64,000 bases of DNA from Macrostomum hystrix (GCA_950097015.1 CATNEN010000039.1:19647501-19711500), one strand, 5' to 3'. Positions 52,491-63,090 are shown, counted from the first letter of the stretch. A program made the numbers and translations. The notes: a model not told the origin generated them from the letters alone.

Positions 52491-53236
52491 ACTTTCCATG
52501 GCAGAGACACAACTAGCGCGACGACACGATCGCTTAAAGCACTTGTGTATGAGTTCACGTGCATTTTTAGTAAGTTTATTTCTTTTAAGTTTTATAAAGT
52601 TTGCGTGTCTTGACTAAATCCATTGAAACTGTTCCTCTTGGTAAGACTCCATGCCGAATTTATGCCCTACATAGAAGCTAAAAATTTGTTACCACATGAT
52701 TTTAAAGTTTTTTTACATTCTCAAAAGCAATTTGAGAGTAAGCTACATACAGCCAAGGAATATAGAAAAAATTAATAAGAACCTTCTAAAAACTAATCTA
52801 AATCGATTCAATCGAATACGGAATTCTCCCAGAAGCAGCTGGGTTTTATTAAAAGCATCTTTTGCTAAGCTCCTAGCAACAAAAAGTTTTTCTTGCAACA
52901 AAAACAAATTCAAAAACTTCCGTCAAAGCTTGAACTAAACTTTTAAAATGCTTAGTTGATGTTTTTCAAAAAGTTTGCAGCAGATGACACAAAATATGTA
53001 ACTTGTTTTCAAATCAGGATGCAGTGTTAAAAACTAACGTGTGCCTGCATGGTTACATAAAAAACTGCCTTCTTAACCTCTTCTGAAAGCATATTAAACA
53101 CCGAAAACAAGGTATCCCAGACCCGGTCTTTGGTTCCCGCTCAGTCGCTTAAGTGCGCTCAAACTAAACTCTTCAGCGGCGAATTTGTTAGCGATTCAGG
53201 CGCCGCTACACAATTCTCGGATACTTAAAAAATACA
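52491..53236. other. Upstream region of FReD gene 1
   Basis: No gene seen; AT-rich. Confidence 0.4.
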
Positions 53237-54259
53237 ATGCAACTTCTACTGATTGTACTCGCATCTGTGTCTGTGGTATCAACGGATGCACAGGCTTCTG
53301 GAACTCGAGAATGGCTTCGCAGCAACGATAATCCGCTTCTCTATAGGCTAGTCCAGTCGCAGATGACGCAGACGCTGATTCAGTGCACAGCGGCCGCCAG
53401 CAGACTGGCTACAGCCCAGCTCGTGGTCTACAACTCCAGCTCTAAGAGCTGCTCAGCCTATTCGTGTCCGATGCCGTTGCCCGCTGACTGCAGGAAGTGC
53501 CGCAACATTAACTCGGCCAATCCGAAAGTTTGGGTAAGTTTCTGACGCTCTGATCGCTTCTTAGTCAAGATATTCTGGTCATTTGTCACTCGTCAAGCTC
53601 GCCTTGATTTCAGATCCTCAAACAGCTCGCAAACACCTGCTGGACCACGATCCAGCACCGAGTATCCAACACTGTGGACTTTGTTCGCACCTGGGCTGAC
53701 TACAAGGCCGGATTCGGAGACGGACCCGATGTGAACTTCTGGATTGGTATGTGATTCTCACTCGGTACATGTTCTGTGAGTACAGTGCTCATAACTGCAG
53801 TGCACCTGCTTGACCACTCGCGCTGCAGGTCTGGACGCGATCCGGTATCTCACGTCGCCTAGCGGAGGTCGCAAGCTCAGGTTCGAAATGAAGCCGTGGA
53901 ACGGCAGCGTGAGCTGGGCGCAGTACTCCAGCTTCTCCGTTGGACCCGAGACTGACGGCTACCGACTGAGCGTGTCCGGCTTCTCCAGCAGTCACTCCGC
54001 CATCGGCGACTCTTTCAGCGCGACTAACGGCTTCAAGTTTAGCACCAAGGATGTCGACAATGATGGATCGTCCGGCACCAACTGTGCTTTGTACTACAAC
54101 GGCGCCTGGTGGTTCAACGCCTGCTCGCTGATGCACGCCAACGGGCTGTACCACACCCTGCCCACGGCGCTGAACACACCGGCCGGACAGGGCATTGTGT
54201 GGGTGAACGGCTTCGGCTTCACCTACTCGCTCAAGGAGATTGAGATGCTGGTGTACTGA
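53237..54259 (+). CDS. Fibrinogen-related (FReD) secreted lectin-like protein 1, 286 aa
   Basis: Three exons, 53237-53533, 53614-53746 and 53829-54259; phases agree (861 nt). A signal peptide ([18 protein letters not shown]) leads a Cys-bearing N-terminal segment of about 80 residues (SCSAYSCP ... [11 protein letters not shown]). A fibrinogen C-terminal-type domain follows: CW-x-[36 protein letters not shown], then the calcium-site region [14 protein letters not shown] and [15 protein letters not shown]. The paired Cys in NCA and NAC are present. FReD proteins (ficolins, tachylectins, FREPs) bind glycans or microbial surfaces in innate immunity. This is the first of three related genes at this locus. 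Confidence 0.93.
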
Positions 54260-54736
54260 CGAATTTTTATCAACTAATAATTTAAGAAGTGATTGAAAAC
54301 TATTGCTTTACTGATTTGCATCGCGTGATTGAAGACCAATGACTTTGACATCGTTTTAAAGAACAATGGTTACGTTCGGAAATATGACAGGAAATGATAT
54401 ATCATTTGACTTTGCCTCCAAAAACCTATCTTGGATTTTTAACGACGACCGATATACCCTCGCATAATTTAGATTTCTTGTATCTATCCAAAGCAACCAT
54501 GAAAGCACAAGCGTGTCTATTTTATCGATTTTTCACAGCAAAGCCTTAAAACGTAGCCTTGGTAGTGGAAGGTGGGACACGGGTTTTTATTATTGATTGT
54601 TGCCAAAATTTTCCTTCACCTCCAAGGAGAGATGAGAATCATTTCTGCTTCGTTCTTAACCCACATTGATTCTTTTAATATTTGGCAATTTCCAGATTTT
54701 TTAATTTTCTTTTGTCTTTTGAAGTTCGTTTGATTG
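54260..54736. other. 3' flank of FReD gene 1
   Basis: Nothing recognised. Confidence 0.4.
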
Positions 54737-55192
54737 CATGGTGTTATAATAATAATAATAATAATAGTTACACTCCACGCCGACCACAGAAGTGGCCAAG
54801 AGGGGGGAGCGTCAAAACGCGCGTTTCAGTGCCAGGTCTCTGACGTGCTTCACGCCTGCCGCCTGGCTGGGTGCTCGGGCGTCTTCAAAAAGGCGGTCAA
54901 TATAGCGGGCTGTACGTCCCTGGCCGCGCCTGCGCGGTCCCTGCGAGGTCCACAGCAGGACATCCTGCAGCGGCTCTGGGCAGTAGGCTTCGGCGCGGAT
55001 GACATGCCCGGCCAGCCGCAGTCGCCGCTGACTCAGCAGGACAGAAGGCCGCGTTAGGCGCGCACGCTGGTACAGGGACTCGGTTGTCTCGCTGCCAGGG
55101 CCGCGGCGGGCGCCGAAAGCGGCGCGAACTAGGGCCGCATGCGCCGCGTCGAGCTGCGCCTCGAGCGCCCCGGTCATCGTCCATGGTGTTAT
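54737..55192 (-). mobile_element. 5'-truncated non-LTR retrotransposon insertion
   Basis: CATGGTGTTAT at 54737-54747 is repeated at 55182-55192, an 11-bp target-site duplication around a 434-bp minus-oriented insert. The 3' end is a (TTA)n-type tail (AATAATAATAATAATAATAG on the plus strand). It is GC-rich, unlike its flanks. About 120 codons (55177-54812) encode the C-terminal region of a reverse-transcriptase ORF, with RRLRLAGHVIRAE and RRRGQGRTARYIDRLFEDA resembling the RLRW-x-GHV ... GRP-x3-W region of RTE-like and related elements. Confidence 0.85.
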
Positions 55193-55672
55193 GTTACTGT
55201 TATGTTATGTAGCTCGTATGTTGATGTTACTAACTGACTTGCAGTCTTGGTGTAAATGCCTTTTCAGATGAATTCTGTTTTAAAACGAAACGTATTCAGA
55301 AATATTGTTTTCTCAGATGCTTGCAAATATAGAAGCCTTAATCATCTAGGATATTTTTTCTCACGATTTTAAAGGCGTAACTTTGTTTATTTGAAAACAT
55401 CGCTATTTCCTAGAAACACCTGCATCCTCTGGGATTATATTTGCTGCTTTGATGCCATGGTAACCTATCCACTCGATATTTTTCGTTTTCGCGGTAAAGT
55501 AAACTATTGATTAAACACTCTGCATATATTGTCCATCACACAAGCGTTGTCCATATATTTTGCCTTTCAGACATGGCGCAAATGAACTTAATCTAATTTT
55601 CAGACTCGTCATGCTTTTATCATTAGTCCCTTGACACAGATATTTATAAACTTGTCCTAAAAAATTCGCGAA
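55193..55672. other. Spacer
   Basis: No gene seen. Confidence 0.4.
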
Positions 55673-56750
55673 TTAGTAGACAAGCATCTCGATCTCCATC
55701 AGCGAGTAGCAGCAGCCGTAGCTGTCTAGCCAGATCAGGCCTTGTCCGTGGGCAGTATTCAGTGCCGTTGGTGGCACCTGGAATGGCCCATTCGGATGAC
55801 ACCTCGAGGCCGCATTAAACCACCAGGCGCCGTTATAGCTCAGCGCGACATTCACTGTCGAGACACCGTCGTTGTCCCTCTCATAGGTGCTGAACTTGCT
55901 GCCGGACATTGGGCCGAACGAGTCACCGATGAATGAGCCGCTGCTCGAGAATCCGGACACGCTGAGCTGGTACTGTGTAGCCTCGGACCCGACGGAGAAG
56001 CTTGAGTATTGCGCCCAGGTCTGGCTACCGTTCCAGTTCTTCATGAGAAACCTCAGCTTGCGACCGCCACTCACTGCGGTGTAGCTGTAGATTGCCTCCA
56101 GGCCTTGAAAGTGTGTTGAGAAACAATGGGAAATGCCAGTCTGTGTTTATTGGGATCAAGTGTGCTCAAGATCTCACCAATCCAGTAGTTGCCATCGGCT
56201 CCCTCTCCGAATGGCAGTTTGTACTCCGCCCAGGTGCGATAAAAGTTCACGCTGTTAGAAACTCTGTGCTGCAGAGTCTTCCAGCAGCCTTTGGCAGCAG
56301 CGCTCGGAATCTGAAAGAACAACATGTCCCACACATTGTAGAAACCCCTTCTAGCAAAAACGTTTCCCTGCTTCAACTGTATAGATTTTAGCGACACTTT
56401 AAGAGAAAATGGACTTAGCATGTTTTTTTTTCGGCGCGACTCACCCAGACTTGCTGCTTAGCGGAGTTCACATTGCGGCACTTCCTGCAGTCTGGCAGCA
56501 GGGACAGAGGGCACTTGTAGACTCGGCACTCGGCTGTGGAAGTGTTGAACAGCGCCAGCTGAGCTTCATTGCCCATCGAGCTGGCCACGGACAGGCACTG
56601 CACAGTTGAGTCTGCTGGTGCAACTGTGAGCAGCTCATATTCTAGCTGGTTGTCATAGCTGCGAGTCCACAAAGCCAGCAGAGTCTGCGCCGATGTTGGG
56701 TCATAGAGGCATGCGAAAGTAATCATCAATAGAAGATACAGGTGCCTCAT
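55673..56750 (-). CDS. FReD protein 2 lacking the conserved disulfide, 289 aa
   Basis: Three exons, 56750-56445, 56310-56178 and 56103-55673; lengths and phases match FReD gene 1 exon by exon (exons 2 and 3 are identical in length). A signal peptide ([19 protein letters not shown]) and the [11 protein letters not shown] segment precede the FReD domain ([47 protein letters not shown]). The two Cys that form the conserved disulfide in this region in other FReDs are both replaced: NCA is NVA and NAC is NAA. New Cys occur in SRCHPNG and GCCYSL. It lies tail to tail with FReD gene 1. The start was placed at the ATG 56750. Confidence 0.92.
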
Positions 56751-57479
56751 TATCACTGTATTATCACAGTATAATTTTGGGAGATGACAAGAAAGAACGT
56801 CGATTCTAAGCTAATGGCTGTTGGTTTCATCCGCTTTTATGCTAAGTTTCATCCCACGAACAAGCCTGACGGAATCAATTGTTAATGTCGCGGGCGTCGG
56901 AAAACGAAAAAATTCTGAGCCTGCTATGACAGGAAGCTGTGAGGCTGTGTCAATATCCGTAGGTAACGTCGCCGCATAAATTTTAAATAAAAAAACACCT
57001 TCCAGGGTCCTAAGTTCCGTTTCTAAAAAGCAACTTTTTAGTTCGGCGTCGAAAGTTAGTTTTTTACCAGAGCTCGTAGGGGAAATCGATGCAGGAAAAA
57101 CGCTATTCAAAAGGCAAAAGAATCAAAAAAGAATATTTGAAAAAAATCCTGAGAAATTGCACGTGCAGTTTTTGAAACCTGATTAAATCAATTTTTTGCC
57201 TTTCACCAAGGGCAGCAGAACTCTAAACCAATCCATTGTGATTGTTATTCAGAGCTGGAAGTGTTATTCCATGAATCTTGATAGAAAAACACTCTAAAAA
57301 TACTTCTCTGTTCAATTCTCCATTGACTCCATTGATTATTTTTCAGAGAAACAAAATTTCATGAAATTATATAAAAATGTGTATAGATCTTTCGCGTTTA
57401 AAACAGTTTATACTTAAAAAATTAATAACAGTTTTTTAATATCAACTCAAATCTAATGTCTCAATATAATATTAGGGGC
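56751..57479. other. Upstream region of FReD gene 2
   Basis: A 99-codon open frame at 57110-56811 (minus) has no ATG at its listed start and no recognisable motif; not called as a gene. Confidence 0.35.
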
Positions 57480-57712
57480 ACAGCCGAGGAGTGCAATTTA
57501 CGGCCTTGAGGGCACCAACCTCCAGGCACAGTGAGAGTGCACAGTGCCTGACGTCGAGATGTACACTCATCGACAGGGCAGGGCAGGGCAGACGCCTGTG
57601 TGAGCGTGTGCCTGCGTACAGTATTTGTGTGCGTGTGTGCACAAGAGTCAGCGAAATGGGCAGAATTGCCTCCTCGCTGGCTGCAGGTCCACTGTGAATA
57701 AATTATGTGCCA
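57480..57712 (+). mobile_element. SINE1, 5'-truncated
   Basis: Body and 3' half of SINE1: ACGGCCTTGAGGGCACC ... GTCAGCGAAATGGGCAGAAT ... CCTCCTCGCTGGCTGCAGG. It has no tRNA head. Confidence 0.85.
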
Positions 57713-58174
57713 TTGCCTAAAATTTCACTTCGAGGCAATGGCCTTGAGGCACTCGTCGGCCATTGCATAGAATTACGAGTAATTGCCCCGTGGCTATGGG
57801 GTTGTTGGAAATTTTAACCAATGATGCTTTTCGCCGCCGCTATCACTCTGTTGCGGCTACCGCCGCTCGTGACAAAGGCCATTGTCTTAAACTCTAACTT
57901 CCGATGAACTTAATTGCCTGCAGCCTTACTGTATTTTTTTTCTTATTTCAGTATTGCAATGGTGTGAGTACACCAGCATCTTAATTTTCAGAAGAGAGTA
58001 GGCGTTGCGGAAGATATTCACCCACGCAATTTCCCTGTCCGGCCTCGTGAATCCAGGGGTCTTGACTTACTTGACTTATCTGCAGGGCGGTCCGACGGAC
58101 GCAGCGGGGAGGCGGGAGTCGCCCATTCCGCTAATCCCTGAAAGACCCGCAATCGGCCGATGGCGCGGGGCCAG

Positions 58175-61100
58175 TCAGGGAGGTCCGTGTTCGGTCCTTC
58201 CTGCAGCTTGTTCCTCGCTGGGGAAGAAAGAGGCTCGTCTGGTAGCCCTTAGGAACCGGACGAGCCGCGGGATGTTCTCGGATCTGCAAACATCGTCCAT
58301 TGATGGGTTTGGTCCGAGGTGATTGAGCCTCTCTCTGGTGAAGAAAGGGCAGTGGCAGACGAAGTGCAGGGCATCCTCGTCCTCAAGGTTGCAGAAAGGG
58401 CACAGCTCACTCCGGAGGTCTCCACGGAGGAAACAGTGTCTGGCGTAGCAGCCATGGCCCGTGAGGGTCATGGTGAGGGCCCGGATGTCCTTCCGGGTCT
58501 GGTTCAGAAGGACCTTCCGGAGCCGAGCGGATGGCACTGGAACTGCCGCTTTGGATTGGCGGCAGTTAGTGGTGCTTCTCCACCGGGTAAGATGGAGGTT
58601 GGCGGTCCAATCATTAATCTGACGATAAATGACGGTGCTCGGAATCGGAGCCGGGGGGGAGGGGCCCGGCGCAGAGCTGGCTCCTCCCTGCTTGGCCAGG
58701 TGGTCAGCAAGCTCGTTACCAGGAAAACCGGCGTGCCCTGGTATCCACTGAAGTCTGACGGTATTCTTACCGGCCAGGTTATTGAGCTGCCGGACACAGT
58801 CGGAGACTGTCCGGGAGGTTGTGGTGGTGTGACAGAGGGCTTGCAGAGCAGCCTGACTGTCCGAGTGAAAGATGATAGTCCTGCCTGAGATGTTTTTCTC
58901 ATTCAACTCCGCAGCGCAGGAGCTGATGGCCAGGACCTCGTTCTGGAAAACGCTCGAGGATTTTCCAGTGTGTTGGGCGTGTGTGGCGACAACACGTCCG
59001 TTGATAAGGATACAGACCCCGAAGCCAGCGGAGCCATCCTTCATGGATCCGTCCGTGTAGCAGTGGATCTCCTGGGTGTTCCAGTGGTCGCTAACTTGGT
59101 CCCTGGTGGGGATGAGAACCTTAAAGCGCTGAAGGAGGTTGAGCGAGCACGGTTCACCGTCCGTAAGGACATTGATTCCGTTGCTCGCACCCAAGTCTCT
59201 CAGGCAAAGGTCCGTGTGCGGCAGGAGCTTTCGCTTCGCTGCCGCTCGTTGGGGGACGAAGCGCACACCGGCATCAAGGAGACGCCGGGCGGTTTTTGCC
59301 GCCTCCCCGCGGATAAAGATATCGAGCGGGAGGATGTTCAAGAAGGCGTTGAGGCCATCGAAGGGGGCGGATGGCGGGGCGCTCATGATCGTCCGACATG
59401 CGTGACCTTGCACTCTCCGAAGAGTCTCATGGCAGGTCTTAAGCTGAAGGGCACTAGCCCAGATCAGTCCGGCGTACGAGACAGCCGGCCTGACCATAGC
59501 AGTGTAGATCCACCATAGGCGTTTGGGGGTGAGACCCCACGTGTTGCCCACCGCCCTGCGCAGCTGCGCCAGGATCGCAAAGGCCTTTTTGGCTTTGGCA
59601 TGGACATGAGGAGTCCAGCTGAGCCTGTGATCGAGCGTTATGCCCAGGCATTTAGTTTGCTTCTGGAAGGTGATGTCCTTTCCATACAGCTGCAGGGGGC
59701 GAATATGCCATTTGTTTTTGCTGGTGAACATGATCGCCGCTGTCTTAGACTCGGAGAGCTTCAGACCGCAGCGAGTTGCCCATCTTTCGGCGTTGTTGAT
59801 AAAGTTTTGCAGAAGGTCTCGGAGGGCCTCTGGTACCGGGCCAGATGCCACTGCCGTAACATCATCCGCATAGCCGACCTTTAGGATGGGGTCTGGCTGA
59901 GAGTCTCGTAAGAGCTCGTCGATAACCATGTTCCAGAGAACTGGTGAGAGGACGCCGCCTTGTGGGCAACCTTTGCAGACAGTGACCGTCCGCTGGTGTC
60001 CAAGAAGGTGTGCCGTAGCAGTGCGGTGGCGGACCATGTACATGATCCACCTCCTAAGATGCGAATGCGTGTGCCGCATACGTAGGGCCCTGTCAAACGC
60101 CTCGAAGAGAACGTTGTCGAAGGCCCCGTCAATATCCAGGAAGATGCTCAGGGCAAAGCCGTTCCCGAGGACGGCCTTTTCCAGAGCGTCCACCAGAGCG
60201 TGGAGAGCGCTTTCGGTGGAACGTCCCGACCGAAAGGCGTGTTGATTGCCGCTTAGTGGCATATTTTTCAGCTCCACGGAGAGGAGGCGCCAGAGCACCA
60301 ATCTCTCCATCAGTTTGACCATGGTGGAGGTAAGGCTAATTGGCCGAAACGATTTAATGGAATGGTAGTCCGGGCGGCCTGGCTTGGGGATAAAAACCAC
60401 CCTCGCCTCGGTCCATGCCTTCGGAACATACCCAAGCACAATGCAGGCCTTAAGGAGCTTGCAAAGATTAGTGAGGAAGCCATGGCATTTTACCGCCTCG
60501 CGGATGAAGGCTGGTATAATGCCGTCCGGCCCCGGGGATTTGAAGGGTTTGAAAGACTGGGCTGCCTTGGTAACCCGGTCTTCAGTAATGATGGACGTCG
60601 CAAGGATATGACCTCCCTCGGTGTGATCCGGGGGGTCTGTCCCTGCTGGCACGCTGGGGAAAAAGGCTGTGAGCATAGTGTCGAGCGTTTCCCCAGGGTT
60701 CTCGGTGGGTCGGCCATCGGCCTTCCTCACCGTCGAAAGCTTGGACATTTTGTCCAGCGTGAGGGCTTTGACAATTCTGGAGGTGGGGCGAGTGCCCTCA
60801 AGCTCCTCACAGTATTGCCGCCACTTGCTGTTTTTGGCGTTTCTGACTTCCTTCTTGAAGCTATGGATGGCTTCGAGATACGCAGCCTGATCAGCCGGGT
60901 TTTTTGTCTTCGTGGCCCTGCGGTGCAGCCGCTTCGCCGTTCGACGGAGCTCGCCGAGCTGCGGATTCCACCATGGGGCCGAAGTTTTGCCTCTGTAAGC
61001 TTTGAGGGGGCAGGAGGCCTCGAAGGCGGTGGTCAGCGAGTTGGTGAGAAACTCAGCTAGCTCATCCGCTTCATCGCAGGTGTTGGCGGGGGGGCTTAGG

Positions 61101-61876
61101 TTTCGTTGGGTTCCTTCGAGGTTATGCCTGAAGGCTTCCCAATCGGTATTCCTAGCGTTCCTTTTCCAAGTGATCTGGTTAGTGCAGCGTGCACCCGCCA
61201 GTTGGAAAGAGATGTATTTGTGATCGGAGAGGGAGGTCTCCGGCAGAACCTGCCACTCCCTAAGGCTCTGGTAAAGCCCAGGTGTGGCTAGAGTGGCGTC
61301 GATGACCTCAGACCACCGGCCATTGTCAAAGGTCGGGGTGCTCCCTGTGTTGCAGAACTCCAGGGACGTGGTTAAGATGTAGGCAAGGAGGTCCTCGCCT
61401 CTCGAGTTAATGTCAGAGCTCCCCCAGTGGGTGTGGTGGGCGTTAATATCGCCAGCCACTATGAGCTCATAGTTTTTGGCAGCGCAGGTTTCAGTCAGAG
61501 AGATCAGCTCCTCAGGGACTGCCGGCCTGTCGCCCGGTAAGTAAACCGAGGCGATTAAGACGGTTTTTCCTGGGAGGATGTTCTCCGTCTGGATGACACA
61601 GGTGTCCCGATCAGAAAGGTCGGGTCTGTGCCAGGCGTTGAGGGAGTTTCTCACGAGGATGCACGCCCTGGGAGTTTGGTTCTCCCAGTGACGGCTGTTG
61701 TAGAGGCAGTGATACCCATTGGGTACATTTTGAGGCTTACCTTTATGAGTCCACGGCTCCTGGACGAGGATGAGACCCGGCATGTTGAGCTCGACACAGC
61801 GCATCAGATTGACGGATGCAGCTATGCAGTGTTGCAGGTTAACCTGCAGGCAGGTGATCCCAGTGTGGCCGATCAT
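58175..61876 (-). CDS. Retrotransposon ORF2: endonuclease, reverse transcriptase, RNase H, 1233 aa
   Basis: An uninterrupted frame. Residues about 6-225 form an APE-type endonuclease: LQVNLQHC, VQEPW, ASVYLPGD, GDINAHHTHWGSSD and SDHKYI. RT motifs follow: KSPGPDGIIP (about 446), LDIDGAFDN (motif A, about 580), GCPQGGVLSPVLWN (motif B, about 636) and YADD (about 669). RNase H is at about 937-1064, with CYTDGS, QNEVLAI, HSDSQAAL and WIPGHAG ... NELADHLAK carrying the four acidic catalytic positions. A C-terminal Cys/His motif (CPFCNLEDEDALHFVCHC) is present. All catalytic residues are in place, so the protein should be functional. The start ATG overlaps the ORF1 stop as ATGA. Confidence 0.96.
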   Translation of the reverse strand: MIGHTGITCLQVNLQHCIAASVNLMRCVELNMPGLILVQEPWTHKGKPQNVPNGYHCLYNSRHWENQTPRACILVRNSLNAWHRPDLSDRDTCVIQTENILPGKTVLIASVYLPGDRPAVPEELISLTETCAAKNYELIVAGDINAHHTHWGSSDINSRGEDLLAYILTTSLEFCNTGSTPTFDNGRWSEVIDATLATPGLYQSLREWQVLPETSLSDHKYISFQLAGARCTNQITWKRNARNTDWEAFRHNLEGTQRNLSPPANTCDEADELAEFLTNSLTTAFEASCPLKAYRGKTSAPWWNPQLGELRRTAKRLHRRATKTKNPADQAAYLEAIHSFKKEVRNAKNSKWRQYCEELEGTRPTSRIVKALTLDKMSKLSTVRKADGRPTENPGETLDTMLTAFFPSVPAGTDPPDHTEGGHILATSIITEDRVTKAAQSFKPFKSPGPDGIIPAFIREAVKCHGFLTNLCKLLKACIVLGYVPKAWTEARVVFIPKPGRPDYHSIKSFRPISLTSTMVKLMERLVLWRLLSVELKNMPLSGNQHAFRSGRSTESALHALVDALEKAVLGNGFALSIFLDIDGAFDNVLFEAFDRALRMRHTHSHLRRWIMYMVRHRTATAHLLGHQRTVTVCKGCPQGGVLSPVLWNMVIDELLRDSQPDPILKVGYADDVTAVASGPVPEALRDLLQNFINNAERWATRCGLKLSESKTAAIMFTSKNKWHIRPLQLYGKDITFQKQTKCLGITLDHRLSWTPHVHAKAKKAFAILAQLRRAVGNTWGLTPKRLWWIYTAMVRPAVSYAGLIWASALQLKTCHETLRRVQGHACRTIMSAPPSAPFDGLNAFLNILPLDIFIRGEAAKTARRLLDAGVRFVPQRAAAKRKLLPHTDLCLRDLGASNGINVLTDGEPCSLNLLQRFKVLIPTRDQVSDHWNTQEIHCYTDGSMKDGSAGFGVCILINGRVVATHAQHTGKSSSVFQNEVLAISSCAAELNEKNISGRTIIFHSDSQAALQALCHTTTTSRTVSDCVRQLNNLAGKNTVRLQWIPGHAGFPGNELADHLAKQGGASSAPGPSPPAPIPSTVIYRQINDWTANLHLTRWRSTTNCRQSKAAVPVPSARLRKVLLNQTRKDIRALTMTLTGHGCYARHCFLRGDLRSELCPFCNLEDEDALHFVCHCPFFTRERLNHLGPNPSMDDVCRSENIPRLVRFLRATRRASFFPSEEQAAGRTEHGPP

Positions 61877-62565
61877 GGTCCAGCGGGAGTCTCCTTGAGC
61901 AGCTCGTCCTCCTCAGACGGGGTCGGGCTGCAGACCTCCATGAGTAGCGGCGCGCCCGCAACCGCTGTGGAGGGAACGGCGGGAATTGCTGCGGAGAGCT
62001 GCTGCTCTGACCGCTGCGTGTCCCGGCCGCTCCACCCAACAACGGTGCAGTCGCTGCCGTCACTCGACGCCTCGCCCTCGGGGGTCGGGTCCGTGTGGAT
62101 GGCAGCCTCCTTCCGGTGAGGGGGATCCTCAGACCAGTCGGTGGCCACCGCTCCGTGGGTCCCGGCACTTTGCGGCTGGCTGGGAGGAAGGGAGGTTTGC
62201 GCTTTTGTAGCGCGGGAGCGCTCCAGGTGCTCTCTGAGCGCTCGGGCTTCGCTGAGCGCCCGCAAGACCAGGCCCGATTTGCGGTTGTTGCGGGCTGGTC
62301 TACGATCTCGGGGGCCGGATTCGGCGATGCGGATATTTTTGCCCGGGCGGGGGTCCGCGGACGTTGCATGCCGACACCCCAAGCCAGCCGGGAGCAGCAA
62401 AAAGGCACCGTTAGCGGCTGGAATACTCCCCAACCAAAGCGCGGACTGAAGTCCGGCAAAGCCCAGCAGCACGGATGCACTGGGGACATTAGAGGGTACC
62501 AAAAGGCCGGTACCGAGGCCTGCGGACTGGCCGCATACCCTGTTAGGGTCAAAGGGTAGTACCAT
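61873..62565 (-). CDS. Retrotransposon ORF1 (gag-like), 230 aa
   Basis: A frame ending in TGA that overlaps the ORF2 start by ATGA. The first 20 or so residues are encoded by part of the last 96-bp monomer. The middle is Arg/Ala-rich helix (RALSEARALREHLERSRATK). The C-terminal half is Ser/Thr/Glu-rich (PTPEGEASSDGSD, PTPSEEDELLKE). No CCHC knuckle is seen. A competing, Arg/Pro-rich frame (62948-61839) is judged a shadow because its composition follows the GC-rich DNA and it runs through the monomers. Confidence 0.7.
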   Translation of the reverse strand: MVLPFDPNRVCGQSAGLGTGLLVPSNVPSASVLLGFAGLQSALWLGSIPAANGAFLLLPAGLGCRHATSADPRPGKNIRIAESGPRDRRPARNNRKSGLVLRALSEARALREHLERSRATKAQTSLPPSQPQSAGTHGAVATDWSEDPPHRKEAAIHTDPTPEGEASSDGSDCTVVGWSGRDTQRSEQQLSAAIPAVPSTAVAGAPLLMEVCSPTPSEEDELLKETPAGP

Positions 62566-63090
62566 TTCCTCAGAGCCGTAGCCAGAGGTACCTGATCACG
62601 CACAGGTGCACGAAGCTGCGGACTGGCCGCATACCCTGTTAAGGTCAAAGGGTAACACCATTTCCTCAGAGCCGTAGCCAGAGGTACCTGATCACGCACA
62701 GGTGCACGAAGCTGCGGACTGGCCGCATACCCTGTTAAGGTCAAAGGGTGACACCTTTCCCTCAGAGCCGTAGCCAGAGGTACCTGATCACGCACAGGTG
62801 CACGAAGCTGCGGACTGGCCGCATACCCTGTTAAGGTCAAAGGGTGACACCTTTCCCTCAGAGCCGTAGCCAGAGGTACCTGATCACGCACAGGTGCACG
62901 AAAAACTGCGGACTGGCCGCATACCCTGTTAAGGTCAATGGGTGACACCTTTCCCTCAGAGCCGTAGCCAGAGGTACCTGATCACGCACAGGTGCACGAA
63001 CGTTGCGGACTGGCCGCATACCCTGTTAAGGTCAAAGGGTGGCACCTTTCCCTCCAGCCGGGGCTAGAGGTACCCAGTTTGGCCAGAGGC
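62521..63090. repeat. Tandem 96-bp 5' monomers of the retrotransposon
   Basis: Six copies, spaced 96, 96, 96, 98 and 97 bp, each containing TGCGGACTGGCCGCATACCC and AGAGGTACCTGATCACGCAC; the last (rightmost) is partial and diverged. They lie upstream of ORF1 in the element's orientation and may act as a promoter, as 5' monomers do in mouse L1. Confidence 0.92.

Noticed and set aside
50309-52564. Many minus-strand Cys/Val-rich ORFs with 31-residue period
   Set aside because: 31-bp minisatellite; period 31 codons equals three units, as expected of an array without stops.
56811-57110. 99-codon minus ORF
   Set aside because: No ATG at its start and no domain; possibly a lone exon but unsupported.
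58319-61060. Several plus-strand ORFs of 70-232 codons
   Set aside because: Shadows of the retrotransposon ORF2 on the opposite strand.
61839-62948. 369-codon minus frame through the 5' monomers
   Set aside because: Arg/Pro-rich out-of-frame shadow; the 230-codon frame ending in ATGA is the better ORF1.
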